Shown in pieces: positions 31,276 through 41,659 of a stretch of 64,000 bases of DNA. A program made the position numbers and the translations under genes. The notes under the pieces are model-generated. The model did not search any database, was not told where the DNA came from, and saw only the letters and a program-made list of their open reading frames with translations. The number at the start of each line of letters is the position of its first letter. Positions within the stretch are counted from its first letter, which is position 1. The stretch spans positions 62,001-126,000 of the forward strand of contig NZ_JACCKD010000003.1 in the NCBI RefSeq assembly GCF_013450155.1, read 5' to 3'. Source of the stretch: Haloechinothrix aidingensis (GTDB taxonomy: Bacteria > Actinomycetota > Actinomycetes > Mycobacteriales > Pseudonocardiaceae).

Positions 31276-34200
31276 ATGATCTTCTCCGCGCTACCCGACC
31301 GCCAGGGGTTCTACGACCCGGCGGCCGAGCAGGACTCGTGCGGCGTGGCGATGGTCGCCGACATCGCCGGTCGTGCCGATCACGGGATCGTCGTCGACGG
31401 GTTGTCCGCGCTGAGAAACCTCGACCATCGCGGTGCGGCCGGCGCCGAGCCGGCCAGCGGTGACGGCGCGGGCATCCTGGTCCAGCTGCCGGACGCGTTC
31501 CTGCGGGCCACGACCGGTTTCGCGCTCCCGGAACCCGATGGGCGGGGCGCCCACCGCTATGCCGCCGGTATCGCGTTCCTGCCAGCCGACCCCGGGTTGC
31601 GCGCGGATGCTGTCGCCCTTGCCGAGCACCTGGCTGCCGACGAGGGGCTCACCGTACTCGGCTGGCGGGACGTGCCTGTGGCGCCGGACCGCGCGGGCAT
31701 CGGGCCGACCGCGCGCTCGGTGATGCCGCACCTCGCGATGCTGTTCGTGACCGCCGACCCGACGGGCGATGCTCGGTGCGCGAGCGGGATCGCGCTGGAC
31801 AGGATGGCGTTCTGCCTGCGTAAGCGCGTCGAGCACGACAGCGTGACCGCAGGCTGTGGCACGTACTTCGCGTCGCTGTCCGCGCGAACCCTTGTCTACA
31901 AGGGGATGCTCACACCCGCGCAGCTTCCGGTCTTCTTCGGTGACCTCACCGACCCGCGTTTCGCGTCGGCGATCGCCCTGGTGCACTCCCGGTTCTCCAC
32001 CAACACGTTCCCCTCCTGGCCGCTGGCGCACCCGTACCGGTACGTGGCGCACAACGGAGAGATCAACACCATTCGCGGCAACCGGAACCGGATGCGCGCT
32101 CGGGAGGCGCTGCTGGAGTCCGACCTCATCCCCGGTGACCTCTCCCGGCTCTACCCGATCTGTTCGGAGGAGGGCTCCGACTCGGCCTCCTTCGACGAGG
32201 TGCTCGAACTACTGCACCTCGGTGGCAGGAGCCTGCCGCACGCGGTGCTGATGATGATCCCCGAGGCGTGGGAGAACGACGAGGGCATGGACCCCGCTCG
32301 CCGCTCGTTCTACCGCTTCCACTCCAGCCTCACCGAGCCGTGGGACGGGCCGGCGTGCGTGACCTTCACCGACGGCACCGTCGTCGGGTCGGTACTGGAC
32401 CGCAACGGCCTGCGCCCGGTGCGCTGGTGGCGCACCGCCGACGACCGGGTGGTGCTGGCCAGCGAGTCCGGGGTGCTGGACATCGCCCCGGAGAACGTCG
32501 TTGCCAAGGGGCGGGTCCGCCCGGGCCGGATGTTCCTGGTCGATACCGGCGCGGGACGGTTGATCGACGACGACGAGGTCAAGGGCGAGCTCGCCGCGCA
32601 GCATCCCTACGGCGAGTGGGTGCACGCGGGGCTGCTCCACCTGGCCGACCTCCCGCAGCGCCCGCACGCGGTACCGAGCCACGAGTCGGTGCTGCGGCGC
32701 CAGCTCACCTTCGGCTACACGACCGAGGAGCTGAAGATGCTGGTCGCCCCCATGGCAAGCAGCGGGGCGGAACCGGTCGGGTCGATGGGCACGGACACCC
32801 CGCAGGCGGTGCTGTCGCAGCGGCCGAGGTTGCTCTACGACTACTTCGTGCAGCACTTCGCGCAGGTCACCAACCCGCCGCTGGACGCGATCCGGGAGGA
32901 GCTGGTCACGTCGATGGCCCGCATCATGGGACCGGAGCAGAACCTGCTTGCCCCCGGCCCCGTGTCGTGCAGGCACATCCGGCTGCCCTACCCGGTGATC
33001 GACAACGACGAGCTCGCCAAGCTCGTGCACATCAACGACGACGGTGACCTGCCTGGATTCGCCTGCCGCGTGCTGTACGGGCAGTACGAGCCCGACGGTG
33101 GGGGAGCGGCGCTGGCCGAGGCGCTGGCCGGCGTCTGCGCCGAGGCATCCGAGGCCATCGCGGGCGGGGCCAGGACCCTCGTGCTCTCGGACCGCGGGTC
33201 GACCGGCACGCGGGCCCCGATCCCGTCGCTGTTGCTCGTCTCGGCCGTGCACCATCACCTGATCCGCACCAAGGAGCGGCTGCGCGTGGCGCTGGTGGCC
33301 GAGTCCGGCGACGCCCGCGAGGTGCATCATGTCGCGCTGCTGCTCGGCTACGGCGCCGCCGCGGTGAACCCGTACCTCGCGCTGGAGTCGATCGAGGATC
33401 TCGTGGCCTCGGGCGCGATCACCGAGGTGGACACCGGGACCGCGCTCGGCAACTACATGGAGGCACTGGTCAAGGGCGTGCGCAAGGTGATGTCCAAGAT
33501 GGGGATCTCCACGGTGGGCGCCTACACCGCCGCCCAGGTCTTCGAGTCCTTCGGGCTGGACCAGGGCTTGCTCGACGAGCACTTCACCGGGACCCGGTCC
33601 GTACTGGGCGGTGTCGGGTTCGACGTCCTCGCCGCCGAGGTGGCCGCGCGCCACCGGCGCGCCCACCACGACGACCCCGCCACACAGGCGCACCGCGGTC
33701 TCGACAGCGGCGGGGAGTACACCGTCCGGCGGGACGGGGAACTGCACCTGTTCACCCCGGAGACGGTCTTCCTGCTGCAGCACGCGAGCAGCTCGGGGCG
33801 GGAACGCGCCTACCGCGCCTACACCGAGGAAGTGCGCAGGCTCGAGCGGCAGGGCGGCACGCTCCGCGGGCTGTTCAGCCTGCGCAGCGACCGTGAGCCC
33901 ATCCCGGTGGAGGAGGTCGAGCCGGTCGAGTCGATCTGCAGGCGGTTCGGTACCGGAGGGATGTCCTACGGTGCGATCTCGGCGGAGTCGCACGAGACGC
34001 TGGCCATCGCGATGAACCGCATCGGGGGGCGCTCCAACTGCGGTGAGGGCGGGGAGGACGCCGACCGCCTGTACGACCCGGAGCGGCGCAGCGCGATCAA
34101 GCAGGTGGCGAGCGGGCGTTTCGGCGTGACAAGCGAGTACCTGGTCAACGGCAGCGACATCCAGATCAAGATGGCGCAGGGGGCCAAGCCGGGTGAAGGG

Positions 34201-35853
34201 GGCCAGCTCCCGCCGAACAAGGTGTACCCGTGGATCGCCCGCACGCGGCACTCGACACCGGGCGTGGGGCTGATCTCCCCGCCGCCGCACCACGACATCT
34301 ACTCCATCGAGGACCTGGCCCAGCTGATCCACGACCTGAAGAACGCGAACGAGTTCGCTCGCGTGCACGTGAAGCTGGTCAGCTCGCTGGGCGTGGGGAC
34401 CGTCGCAGCGGGTGTGTCCAAGGCGCACGCCGATGTCGTGCTGATCTCCGGGCATGACGGGGGGACCGGCGCGGCTCCGCTGACCTCGCTGAAGCACGCG
34501 GGCACCCCGTGGGAGATCGGGCTGGCCGAGACCCAGCAGACGCTGCTGCTCAACGGGCTGCGGGACCGCATCACCGTGCAGGTCGACGGGGGGCTCAAGA
34601 CCGGGCGCGACGTCGTGGTGGCGGCCCTGCTCGGTGCCGAGGAGTACGGCTTCGCGACGGCTCCGCTTGTGGTGGAAGGCTGCGTGATGATGCGGGTGTG
34701 CCACCTGGACACCTGCCCGGTGGGGGTGGCTACGCAGAACCCTGACCTGCGCGCCCGGTACCGGGGGCAGGCCGAGCACGTGGTGAACTTCTTCCGGTTC
34801 GTCGCTCAAGAGGTGCGCGAGACGCTGGCCGGACTCGGCATGCGCAGCCTGGACGAAGCGATCGGGCGCGCCGAGATGCTCGACACCGCCGAGGCGGTGT
34901 CGCACTGGAAGGCAGACGGTCTCGACCTGACACCGATCTTCGAGATCCCCACCCTCGGGCCGTACGGCGGGTCGCGGCACAAGACCCGCGAGCAGGACCA
35001 CGGCCTGGACCACGCGCTGGACCGCACGCTGATCCAGCTGTCCGAGGCGGCGCTGGAGGACGCTCACCCGGTCCGGCTCGACGTGCCGGTGCGCAACGTC
35101 AACCGCACGGTCGGCACACTGCTCGGCGCGGAGATCACACGACGGTACGGGGCAGCGGGCCTGGACGAGGACACCATTCACGTGACGCTCACCGGCTCGG
35201 CGGGCCAGTCCCTTGGGGCGTTCCTGCCCTGCGGGGTCACGCTCGACCTCGTCGGTGACGCGAACGACTACGTCGCCAAGGGGCTGTCCGGTGGCCGGAT
35301 CGTCGTCCGGCCACCCGAGGGAACGCGGTTCACCGGCTCGGGCGCGCAGGATCACGTGATCGCGGGCAACGTGATCGCCTACGGCGCCACCGGTGGCGAG
35401 GTGTTCCTGCGGGGCCAGGTCGGGGAGCGGTTCTGCGTGCGCAACTCCGGGGCGAGCGTGGTCGCCGAGGGAGTCGGGGACCACGCCTTCGAGTACATGA
35501 CCGGCGGGCGCGCTGTGGTGCTCGGCCCGTGCGGGTGCAACCTCGCCGCGGGGATGTCCGGGGGAGCGGGGTACGTGCTCGATCTCGACCCGGAGCAGGT
35601 CAACACCGCGATGGTCGACCTGCAGCGACCGGGGCCGGAGGATCTCACGTGGCTGCGGGAGATCATCACGCGCCACCGCGACCTGACGGGCTCCACGGTC
35701 GCCGCCGCGGTACTGGCCGACTGGACCCGCCGCTCGGCGGCCATCACCAAGGTGATGCCGCGCGACTACCAGCGGGTGCTCGAGGCCGCGCGCCGGGCGC
35801 GCGAGCAGGGCCGCGACGTCGACGAGGCGATCATGGAGGCGGCCCGTGGCTGA
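31276..35853 (+). CDS. gltB: glutamate synthase large subunit
   Basis: 1525-residue ferredoxin/NADPH-GOGAT alpha subunit. After a roughly 21-residue propeptide the N-terminal nucleophile Cys lies in [12 protein letters not shown] (class-II amidotransferase), followed by the central domain. The FMN domain shows [14 protein letters not shown] and [12 protein letters not shown], and the 3Fe-4S set [21 protein letters not shown]-terminal GXGXG beta-helix follows. ATG 31276 has GGGAGG upstream. It overlaps gltD by 8 bp. Makes glutamate from glutamine and 2-oxoglutarate. Confidence 0.97.
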   Translation: MIFSALPDRQGFYDPAAEQDSCGVAMVADIAGRADHGIVVDGLSALRNLDHRGAAGAEPASGDGAGILVQLPDAFLRATTGFALPEPDGRGAHRYAAGIAFLPADPGLRADAVALAEHLAADEGLTVLGWRDVPVAPDRAGIGPTARSVMPHLAMLFVTADPTGDARCASGIALDRMAFCLRKRVEHDSVTAGCGTYFASLSARTLVYKGMLTPAQLPVFFGDLTDPRFASAIALVHSRFSTNTFPSWPLAHPYRYVAHNGEINTIRGNRNRMRAREALLESDLIPGDLSRLYPICSEEGSDSASFDEVLELLHLGGRSLPHAVLMMIPEAWENDEGMDPARRSFYRFHSSLTEPWDGPACVTFTDGTVVGSVLDRNGLRPVRWWRTADDRVVLASESGVLDIAPENVVAKGRVRPGRMFLVDTGAGRLIDDDEVKGELAAQHPYGEWVHAGLLHLADLPQRPHAVPSHESVLRRQLTFGYTTEELKMLVAPMASSGAEPVGSMGTDTPQAVLSQRPRLLYDYFVQHFAQVTNPPLDAIREELVTSMARIMGPEQNLLAPGPVSCRHIRLPYPVIDNDELAKLVHINDDGDLPGFACRVLYGQYEPDGGGAALAEALAGVCAEASEAIAGGARTLVLSDRGSTGTRAPIPSLLLVSAVHHHLIRTKERLRVALVAESGDAREVHHVALLLGYGAAAVNPYLALESIEDLVASGAITEVDTGTALGNYMEALVKGVRKVMSKMGISTVGAYTAAQVFESFGLDQGLLDEHFTGTRSVLGGVGFDVLAAEVAARHRRAHHDDPATQAHRGLDSGGEYTVRRDGELHLFTPETVFLLQHASSSGRERAYRAYTEEVRRLERQGGTLRGLFSLRSDREPIPVEEVEPVESICRRFGTGGMSYGAISAESHETLAIAMNRIGGRSNCGEGGEDADRLYDPERRSAIKQVASGRFGVTSEYLVNGSDIQIKMAQGAKPGEGGQLPPNKVYPWIARTRHSTPGVGLISPPPHHDIYSIEDLAQLIHDLKNANEFARVHVKLVSSLGVGTVAAGVSKAHADVVLISGHDGGTGAAPLTSLKHAGTPWEIGLAETQQTLLLNGLRDRITVQVDGGLKTGRDVVVAALLGAEEYGFATAPLVVEGCVMMRVCHLDTCPVGVATQNPDLRARYRGQAEHVVNFFRFVAQEVRETLAGLGMRSLDEAIGRAEMLDTAEAVSHWKADGLDLTPIFEIPTLGPYGGSRHKTREQDHGLDHALDRTLIQLSEAALEDAHPVRLDVPVRNVNRTVGTLLGAEITRRYGAAGLDEDTIHVTLTGSAGQSLGAFLPCGVTLDLVGDANDYVAKGLSGGRIVVRPPEGTRFTGSGAQDHVIAGNVIAYGATGGEVFLRGQVGERFCVRNSGASVVAEGVGDHAFEYMTGGRAVVLGPCGCNLAAGMSGGAGYVLDLDPEQVNTAMVDLQRPGPEDLTWLREIITRHRDLTGSTVAAAVLADWTRRSAAITKVMPRDYQRVLEAARRAREQGRDVDEAIMEAARG

Positions 35854-37354
35854 CGCGACCGGGTTCCTGCGGTACGCCCGCGCCGACGCGCCCAAGCGCG
35901 ACGTCGCCGAGCGGGTCCGTGACTGGCGGGAGGTCTATGCCGAACCCGAACCCGCGACGCGCAACGCCGAGGTCGCCACCCAGGCGGCGCGGTGCATGGA
36001 CTGCGGCATCCCGTTCTGCCACTCGGCGAGCGCGGGATGCCCGCTTGGCAACCTCATCCCGGAGTGGAACGACCTCGTCCGCCGCGGCGAGTGGGAGCAG
36101 GCCAGCGAGCGGCTGCACGCGACCAACAACTTTCCCGAGTTCACCGGCATGCTGTGCCCCGCCCCGTGCGAGTCGGGGTGCGTGCTGGCGATACCCACGG
36201 AAGTCGGCGGCCCCGTCACGATCAAGCGGATCGAACAAACCATTGTGGACACCGCGTGGGAACGTGGTTACATCCGGCCGTTGCGGCCGGACACGCATAC
36301 GGGTAAGCGGGTCGCCGTGGCGGGCTCGGGGCCCGCAGGCCTGGCCGCCGCGCAGCAGCTGAGCCGGGCCGGGCATGCCGTCACCGTGTTCGAGCGCGAC
36401 GACCGGATCGGTGGCCTGCTGCGCTACGGCATCCCCGAGTTCAAGATGGAGAAGCACCGCATCGACCGCAGGATCGAGCAGTTGCGCGCGGAAGGCACGG
36501 AGTTCGTCACCGGCTGCGAGGTCGGCGTGGACGTCGATGTGCCCGAACTGCGCGCGCGATTCGACGCCGTCGTACTCGCCGTGGGCGCGCTCGACGGGCG
36601 CGACGACCCGACCATCCCGGGGCGCGGGCTGGACGGCATCCACCTCGCCATGGAGCACCTCGTGCCTGCCAACCACGAGTGCGAAGGCGACGGCCCGAGC
36701 CCGATCACCGCGCGGGACAAGAACGTGGTGATCGTGGGCGGCGGCGACACCGGAGCGGACTGCTACGGCACGGCCACGCGCCAGGGCGCTCGCTCGGTCA
36801 CCCAGCTCGACCAGTACCCGCGCCCGCCCGACGAGCGTAACGAGGAGCACTCGCCGTGGCCGACGTCGCCGTACATACTGCGCACCTATCCCGCCCACCA
36901 GGAAGGGGGCGAACGCAGGTTCGGCGTCGGGATCAGCCGGTTCCACGGGGACGAGCACGGGCACGTGCGCGAGATCGAGCTGCGCGAGGTGGAGGTGCGC
37001 CGCGACCCGGAAACCGGGCGCCGCGAGGTGCTCCCGGCCACCGACGAGGTGATCCGGCTACCTGCCGACCTGGTGCTGCTGGCGATCGGGTTCAACGGGG
37101 TGGAGCCGATGCGGCTGCTGGACGACCTCGGCCTGGAACGCACCCCGCGCGGGACGGTGCACTGCGGGACCGACTGGCACACCGGCGCGGAAGGCGTGTT
37201 CGTGTGTGGCGACGCGCACCGCGGGGCCTCGCTCATCGTGTGGGCCATCGCTGAGGGGCGGTCGGCCGCACACTGGGTGGATCGCTACCTGATGGGGGAG
37301 TCGCGGCTGCCGGATCCGGTGCACCCCACCGCGCTGCCACTGTCGACGGTGTAG
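35846..37354 (+). CDS. gltD: glutamate synthase small subunit
   Basis: 502 residues. N-terminal [4Fe-4S] cysteines in CMDCGIPFC and [14 protein letters not shown] loop [15 protein letters not shown] and NADPH loop [14 protein letters not shown]. Electron-input subunit that delivers NADPH electrons to GltB. GTG start inside the gltB 3' end indicates translational coupling. Confidence 0.97.
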   Translation: MADATGFLRYARADAPKRDVAERVRDWREVYAEPEPATRNAEVATQAARCMDCGIPFCHSASAGCPLGNLIPEWNDLVRRGEWEQASERLHATNNFPEFTGMLCPAPCESGCVLAIPTEVGGPVTIKRIEQTIVDTAWERGYIRPLRPDTHTGKRVAVAGSGPAGLAAAQQLSRAGHAVTVFERDDRIGGLLRYGIPEFKMEKHRIDRRIEQLRAEGTEFVTGCEVGVDVDVPELRARFDAVVLAVGALDGRDDPTIPGRGLDGIHLAMEHLVPANHECEGDGPSPITARDKNVVIVGGGDTGADCYGTATRQGARSVTQLDQYPRPPDERNEEHSPWPTSPYILRTYPAHQEGGERRFGVGISRFHGDEHGHVREIELREVEVRRDPETGRREVLPATDEVIRLPADLVLLAIGFNGVEPMRLLDDLGLERTPRGTVHCGTDWHTGAEGVFVCGDAHRGASLIVWAIAEGRSAAHWVDRYLMGESRLPDPVHPTALPLSTV

Positions 37355-37566
37355 CGACTCTCCAGAGTAGCTCTATGCGCGGGCACAGTAACGCCGCGCC
37401 GGGTTCCATCGTTAGTTCTAGACCGGGTGGAGCAACGAGCTGCTCCGTTCGGAGCCAATTGGTTCATGAGCATAGGGAGATGGGGTTCACCGTACATAAG
37501 GTCCCGGTAACGAGAACCCTGCAACGCGGCCCGCGGCATCGCCGCAGGCCAGTGACGAGGTGAGCG

Positions 37567-38586
37567 ATGAGGCTTGTATCCCGGAGGGTCGTCGCCGTGC
37601 TCGCGTCCGGTGCGCTGGCGACGTTCGCGTTCGCGGCACCGGCATCGGCGTCCGGCTATGGCGCCGACGACGCGGACGGCACGGTGGTCAACATCGTGGC
37701 GGACACGGTTTCGGCCGCGCAGGAGGTCACGGGATCCTGGAGCGCGGAGCGGATGCGCCGGGCCGTGCCCATGGACCAGCTGGTTTCCGAGAGCAGGGAC
37801 GTGCTCAGCCTCGGAGAGGTCGTCGGCTCGCTCACCGGCGGCGAACCGGTGTCGATCCCGGCCACACCGCGGCTCGACCTGGGATCCGGTCTCGGCGGAC
37901 TGCTCAGCTCCAGCTCGGGCGAGCCGTGGACGGGCGGCGGCGAGGTGGCCGACACCGCGGGCCGCGTGTTCTTCACCTACGACGGGCAGGATGCCTCCTG
38001 CAGTGGCAACGCGGTGACCAGCGAGAACAACAGCACCGTCATCACCGCGGGGCACTGCGTGCGGATGGACGGCGAGTGGCACGACGACTGGGTCTTCGTG
38101 CCCGGGTACGACAACGGGGACGCCCCGCACGGTGAGTGGCCTGCCGAGACGACCATGGCCACGCAGGAATGGGTCGAGTCCGAGGACATCAACTACGACG
38201 TCGGCGCCGCCGTCGTGCACGAGCAGGACGGCCAGAGCCTCACCGAGGTCGTCGGTGGCCAGGGCATCGCGTTCAACCAGGAGCGCGGCCAGCACATGTA
38301 CTCGTTCGGCTACCCGGCCGCGGATCCGTATGACGGCAGCGAGCTCATCCACTGCAGCGGGGACACGTTCAACGACCCGTTCTTCTCCGACGCCATGGGG
38401 ATGGACTGCGATATGACCGGTGGTTCCAGCGGCGGACCGTGGTTCCTCGACTTCGACGAGCAGTCCGGCACCGGCCTGCAGAACTCGGTGAACAGCTTCG
38501 GCTACGTCTTCTGGCCCGGCACCATGTTCGGGCCGTACTTCGGGGACGAGGCCCAGGAAGTCTACGACCGCGCCTCGACCTTCTGA
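37567..38586 (+). CDS. secreted trypsin-like serine protease
   Basis: 339 residues. Signal peptide with basic n-region, hydrophobic core and cleavage after AXA near residue 29 (APASASG). Catalytic triad His163 (TAGHCV), Asp211 (DINYDVGAAVV) and Ser288 (TGGSSGGPWF), with Cys145/164 and Cys263/281 as likely disulfides: an S1B (V8/glutamyl endopeptidase-like) extracellular protease. The acidic mature protein and residues 40-125, a likely pro-region, fit a secreted zymogen. ATG; the 212 bp upstream contain several short inverted repeats but no clear gene. Confidence 0.92.
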   Translation: MRLVSRRVVAVLASGALATFAFAAPASASGYGADDADGTVVNIVADTVSAAQEVTGSWSAERMRRAVPMDQLVSESRDVLSLGEVVGSLTGGEPVSIPATPRLDLGSGLGGLLSSSSGEPWTGGGEVADTAGRVFFTYDGQDASCSGNAVTSENNSTVITAGHCVRMDGEWHDDWVFVPGYDNGDAPHGEWPAETTMATQEWVESEDINYDVGAAVVHEQDGQSLTEVVGGQGIAFNQERGQHMYSFGYPAADPYDGSELIHCSGDTFNDPFFSDAMGMDCDMTGGSSGGPWFLDFDEQSGTGLQNSVNSFGYVFWPGTMFGPYFGDEAQEVYDRASTF

Positions 38587-38597
38587 CTCCTCGACGC

Positions 38598-38635
38598 CTG
38601 GAGCCCCCGGCAACCCCGTGTGCCGGGGGCTCCAG
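38598..38635 (+). terminator. terminator of protease gene
   Basis: Perfect 15-bp stem (38598-38612 with 38621-38635) and an 8-nt loop, 11 nt after the stop codon. No T-run, as usual at this GC. Confidence 0.8.
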
Positions 38636-38647
38636 CACGCCGCGTCT

Positions 38648-38713
38648 GGCGTTGTGACATGCCGTGTCGGGCGTGCCGACACACCGTGTTGGGCGTTGGG
38701 GCACGTTGTGTCG
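38648..38713 (+). repeat. three imperfect 22-bp direct repeats
   Basis: Units at 38648-38669, 38670-38691 and 38692-38713 share the pattern GGCGT-n-n-n-n-GACAC/CCGTGT-TG with several changes. They lie in the 312-bp gene-free gap that precedes mazG. The remainder (38714-38885) holds nothing I can assign. Confidence 0.75.
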
Positions 38714-38885
38714 GGCCGTATTCGGCATCGTTCTCGTCTCACGCACTGGCCTCTTGGTGCTCGCGCCTGGCCCCGGCGCGCTGGATCTCCAGTTCCTGCT
38801 CGCCGTCCCGAACTGGTCGTTCGATCCACCCGCGCAGCCGCCGCCGTCCTCGACGAGTGGTGGCGCCTCTTCTTCGACCAAGACC

Positions 38886-38891
38886 TAGGAT
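38886..38891 (+). promoter_or_regulatory. -10 box of mazG-like gene
   Basis: TAGGAT ends 7 nt before ATG 38899, suggesting a leaderless transcript for the two-gene unit. Confidence 0.45.
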
Positions 38892-38898
38892 CTCGTCC

Positions 38899-39216
38899 AT
38901 GAACCTCGACGACCTCCGCCAGCGGCTCCGCGAGTTCGCCGACGCCCGGGACTGGCACCAGTACCACACGCCGAAGAACCTCGTCATGGCGTTGTCGGGC
39001 GAGGTCGGCGAACTCAACGCCCTGTTCCAGTGGCTTACCCCCGAGGAGTCCGACGAATGGCAGGACAACCCGGAGCTGGCCGCCGATGTGCGTGACGAGG
39101 TAGCTGATATCGCCATCTACCTGATCCGGCTCGCAGACGTCCTCGGTGTGGACATCCTCGAAGTAGCCAAGGCCAAGATCGATCGCAACGAACTGCGATT
39201 CCCTCCGTCCCGGTGA
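38899..39216 (+). CDS. MazG-like nucleotide pyrophosphohydrolase
   Basis: 105 residues, all-alpha NTP pyrophosphatase. The metal-binding motif ExxE(12-28)ExxD is complete: Glu35/Glu38 (SGEVGELN) and Glu67/Asp70 (RDEVADIAIYL). It resembles the small dCTPase/RS21-C6 branch rather than two-domain MazG. The next gene, 115 bp downstream, encodes a nuclease-helicase, so it may cleave (d)NTPs as part of a defence response; a housekeeping role remains possible. A longer upstream reading runs through the repeats and is rejected. Confidence 0.85.
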   Translation: MNLDDLRQRLREFADARDWHQYHTPKNLVMALSGEVGELNALFQWLTPEESDEWQDNPELAADVRDEVADIAIYLIRLADVLGVDILEVAKAKIDRNELRFPPSR

Positions 39217-39287
39217 GGGGCCCATCTACTAACCTGGGTGCTCGAAATCGCGGCCCGACGGGCACCGAAGTAGCCACTTCGTCGCTG

Positions 39288-39325
39288 CCCCCACCCGCGC
39301 GTGAATCACGCGTGCCTCGTGGGGG
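39288..39325 (+). promoter_or_regulatory. two-tier hairpin before helicase gene
   Basis: Outer arms CCCCCAC (39288-39294) and GTGGGGG (39319-39325) enclose inner arms CGCGTGA/TCACGCG (39298-39304, 39306-39312). The structure ends 6 nt before the GTG start, so it could control translation or expression of the nuclease-helicase. Confidence 0.55.
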
Positions 39326-39331
39326 TAGGAA

Positions 39332-41224
39332 GTGGCTCTTGTCCGGCGGAGCGCCGCCGACCTGCTTGTCGAGGCCAAGGCCGACAGGCTGCACGGGTTC
39401 CTTGCGGAGCAGGCCACGTACCAGCTGGATTCGTCGGTTGGAACGAGCGAGGTGCGCTCCTGGATGCGGAGCCTGCCGACGTTCCTGTCCGATCTCGCGG
39501 AGGCGGGGCTCGGTCATGTCGAGGTACTTCTGGAGCACAAGCTCCCGCACAGCCCTAAACGTGTCGATGCCATCCTGTGCGGCAGGCATCCGCGAACCGG
39601 CGAAGCCAGCTATGTGCTCATCGAGCTGAAGCAGTGGTCGCAAGCCGAGCTGCTGGCGGGCGAGCTGGTAAGCATCACGGCGTATGGGGATGAGCTACAG
39701 CTCCATCCTGCTGAGCAGGTCCGTAGGTACTGCCAGTATCTCGTCGATTCGACGCCTGCTCTCGCGGATCGACCGCATATCGTGCGCGGACTTGCCTACC
39801 TGCACAATGCCGCCACCGCGGGTATCGCTTCCCTCAAGCAGTACACGCCGGATGAGTACGGTCAGCTCTACACGCTCGACGAGCGTTCCGCGTTCTTGGA
39901 TCGGCTACGTGCGCTGCTCGATCCGGATTCGGACTACGCCGACGCACGGCGTGCCGCAGACGACTTCCTCGGCATCCATCACGCTCCGTCGAAGCCACTA
40001 CTCAGCATGGCCGCCCGCGAGATCCAGGAACGGGAACAGTTCGTCCTGCTCGACGAGCAGCAAGTCGCGTACGAGCACGTCACCCAAGCAGTGGAGCGCG
40101 CGCGTGCGGCCAACACCAGGACCGTCGTTGTCGTCCTCGGCGGGCCGGGGTCGGGAAAGAGTGTTATCGCGCTGAGCCTGCTCGGTGATCTTGCCCGGAA
40201 GGGCCGCACGGTCCACCACGCGACGGGTTCGAGCGCGTTCACGAACACCATGCGCAAGATCGCGGGCCGGAGAAACGGTCGGGTCCAGTCGTTGTTCAAG
40301 TACTTCAACAACTACACGACGGCTGAACCGCGAGAGCTGGATGTGCTGATCGCCGACGAGGCACACCGCATCAGGGAGACCAGCGTCAACCGCTACACCA
40401 GGAAGGAGGTGCGCGAACGCGCCGGGCGGCAGGTCGACGAGCTCATCGACGTCGCGTGGGTTCCTGTGTTCCTGCTCGACGAGAACCAGATCGTGCGGCC
40501 CGGCGAGATGGGTTCCCTCGAGGAGATCTCCGCAGCCACCGAAGCCAAGGGATGCAAGCTCGAGGTCGTACGTCTCGAAGGCCAGTTCCGATGCGGCGGC
40601 TCAGCGGCGTTCGATACCTGGGTTGCGCGGTTGCTCGGCCTCGACCAACAACCTCCGATCGAATGGGGCAAGCTGGCGAGCCCTCTCGATGACGACTTCT
40701 CCGTCACGAGCGCTTCGACTCCCGAGGGTGTCGAGTCCTGGTTGCGCGCCAAGCAGGATCAGGACGGCGGGACGTCCCGGCTGGCGGCAGGTTTCTGTTG
40801 GCAGTGGAGCGATCCGGTGAGTACCGACACAGGCAAGCGGCTCGTACCCGACGTAGTCATCGGCGACTGGCAACGTCCGTGGAACGCCAAACCCGGCAAG
40901 CGGGTACCCGATGCGCCGGAATCGTACTACTGGGCGTCCGACGAGCGAGGATTCGGACAGGTTGGTTGCATCTACACCGCCCAGGGCTTTGAGTACGACT
41001 GGGCAGGCGTGATCTTCGGTCCCGACTTCGTGCGTCGCGATGGCCAATGGGTCGCTCGGCGCGAGTATTCACACGACCCAGCGGTCAGGAAGGCGGATGA
41101 GCTCCATTTCGGTGCGCTGATCCGCAACACGTACAAGGTGTTGCTGACACGTGGCATGCAAGGTGTGTGCGTGTACTCGACAGACCCGGAGACACAGGCG
41201 TTCCTCGAGGAGCTGACGCGCTAG
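39332..41224 (+). CDS. PD-(D/E)xK nuclease fused to Schlafen-like DUF2075 helicase
   Basis: 630 residues. The N-terminal domain has a PD-(D/E)xK signature: Asp79 in KRVDAILC and Glu98/Lys100 in YVLIELKQW. From about 260 a SF1-type NTPase follows: Walker A GGPGSGKS (270-277), DEAH box 342-345, motif III FLLDENQ, motif RLEGQFRCGGS, then YTAQGFEYDWAGVIF and LLTRGMQGVCVY. This is the DUF2075/Schlafen group-3 helicase type found in phage-defence contexts. It follows a MazG-like gene. Weak Shine-Dalgarno (AGGA too close to GTG), so start is provisional. Predicted function is nucleic acid processing. Confidence 0.8.
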   Translation: MALVRRSAADLLVEAKADRLHGFLAEQATYQLDSSVGTSEVRSWMRSLPTFLSDLAEAGLGHVEVLLEHKLPHSPKRVDAILCGRHPRTGEASYVLIELKQWSQAELLAGELVSITAYGDELQLHPAEQVRRYCQYLVDSTPALADRPHIVRGLAYLHNAATAGIASLKQYTPDEYGQLYTLDERSAFLDRLRALLDPDSDYADARRAADDFLGIHHAPSKPLLSMAAREIQEREQFVLLDEQQVAYEHVTQAVERARAANTRTVVVVLGGPGSGKSVIALSLLGDLARKGRTVHHATGSSAFTNTMRKIAGRRNGRVQSLFKYFNNYTTAEPRELDVLIADEAHRIRETSVNRYTRKEVRERAGRQVDELIDVAWVPVFLLDENQIVRPGEMGSLEEISAATEAKGCKLEVVRLEGQFRCGGSAAFDTWVARLLGLDQQPPIEWGKLASPLDDDFSVTSASTPEGVESWLRAKQDQDGGTSRLAAGFCWQWSDPVSTDTGKRLVPDVVIGDWQRPWNAKPGKRVPDAPESYYWASDERGFGQVGCIYTAQGFEYDWAGVIFGPDFVRRDGQWVARREYSHDPAVRKADELHFGALIRNTYKVLLTRGMQGVCVYSTDPETQAFLEELTR

Positions 41225-41418
41225 GTGTTGCCTCTCGGCATGTCGCGTGTAGTGAGCAGTCCTTCACGCATGCGCGGGAGAGTGCCCTCGCCGGACGTAT
41301 CGAGCCGCGTGCTGCCGAACGGGGGGCCGTCCGGCTTGGACGAGTAGGCCAAGCAACCCTTCGAGTGCGCGGTCACCTGCGGCGAACAGGCAACCGGGGC
41401 ATCGTCGTTTACCGCCAT
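41221..41418 (-). CDS. possible small protein, 65 residues
   Basis: Frame starts at ATG 41418, overlapping the end of the 46-residue gene by 10 bp, and reads MAVNDDAPVACSP...DMPRGNT with high third-position GC. No domain is recognised. It overlaps the 3' end of the helicase by 4 bp on the opposite strand. It could be a real operon partner or chance; low confidence. Confidence 0.3.
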   Translation of the reverse strand: MAVNDDAPVACSPQVTAHSKGCLAYSSKPDGPPFGSTRLDTSGEGTLPRMREGLLTTRDMPRGNT

Positions 41419-41549
41419 GCATCGTGTTCGAGGGTCGACTCGACGTCGCCGATGTTGTCCGGGTGGTCGGGATCGTCAGGGTGGATGACGTACACGTTGT
41501 CGCCGTCGTCGACGATGATGCGGCCATCGAGTCGGTGCCACCAGCTCAT
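41409..41549 (-). CDS. small acidic protein, 46 residues
   Basis: Encodes MSWWHRLDGRIIVDDGDNV... ending ESTLEHDAWR, rich in Asp/His and with the repeat-like IHPDDPDHPDN. An AAGGGA site lies upstream of the ATG. No family recognised. It is the second of two or three very small minus-strand genes between the helicase and the Scr1-type regulator. The start is supported by the Shine-Dalgarno; a TTG-initiated extension to 41645 is unlikely. Confidence 0.55.
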   Translation of the reverse strand: MSWWHRLDGRIIVDDGDNVYVIHPDDPDHPDNIGDVESTLEHDAWR

Positions 41550-41659
41550 GCGTTCGTCCCTTTCTGGCGGTTCGGGATGGGAACCGGCCGGCGCGCGGGC
41601 GGAACGACGCGCACCGGCCGGGAGTGTCACGGGTGATGACGGCAAGCGGGACTTCCCCG

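Noticed and set aside
32209-35895. 1228-residue open frame on the minus strand
   Set aside because: It is wholly antisense to gltB; its translation is Arg/Pro/Gly/His-rich with no domain, the usual shadow of high third-position GC in a real gene.
37355-37566. Riboswitch or leader upstream of the secreted protease
   Set aside because: Several short inverted repeats are present but no recognised aptamer core or terminator follows; nothing else could be supported.
38648-38713. CRISPR array
   Set aside because: Only three imperfect units without spacers and no cas genes nearby.
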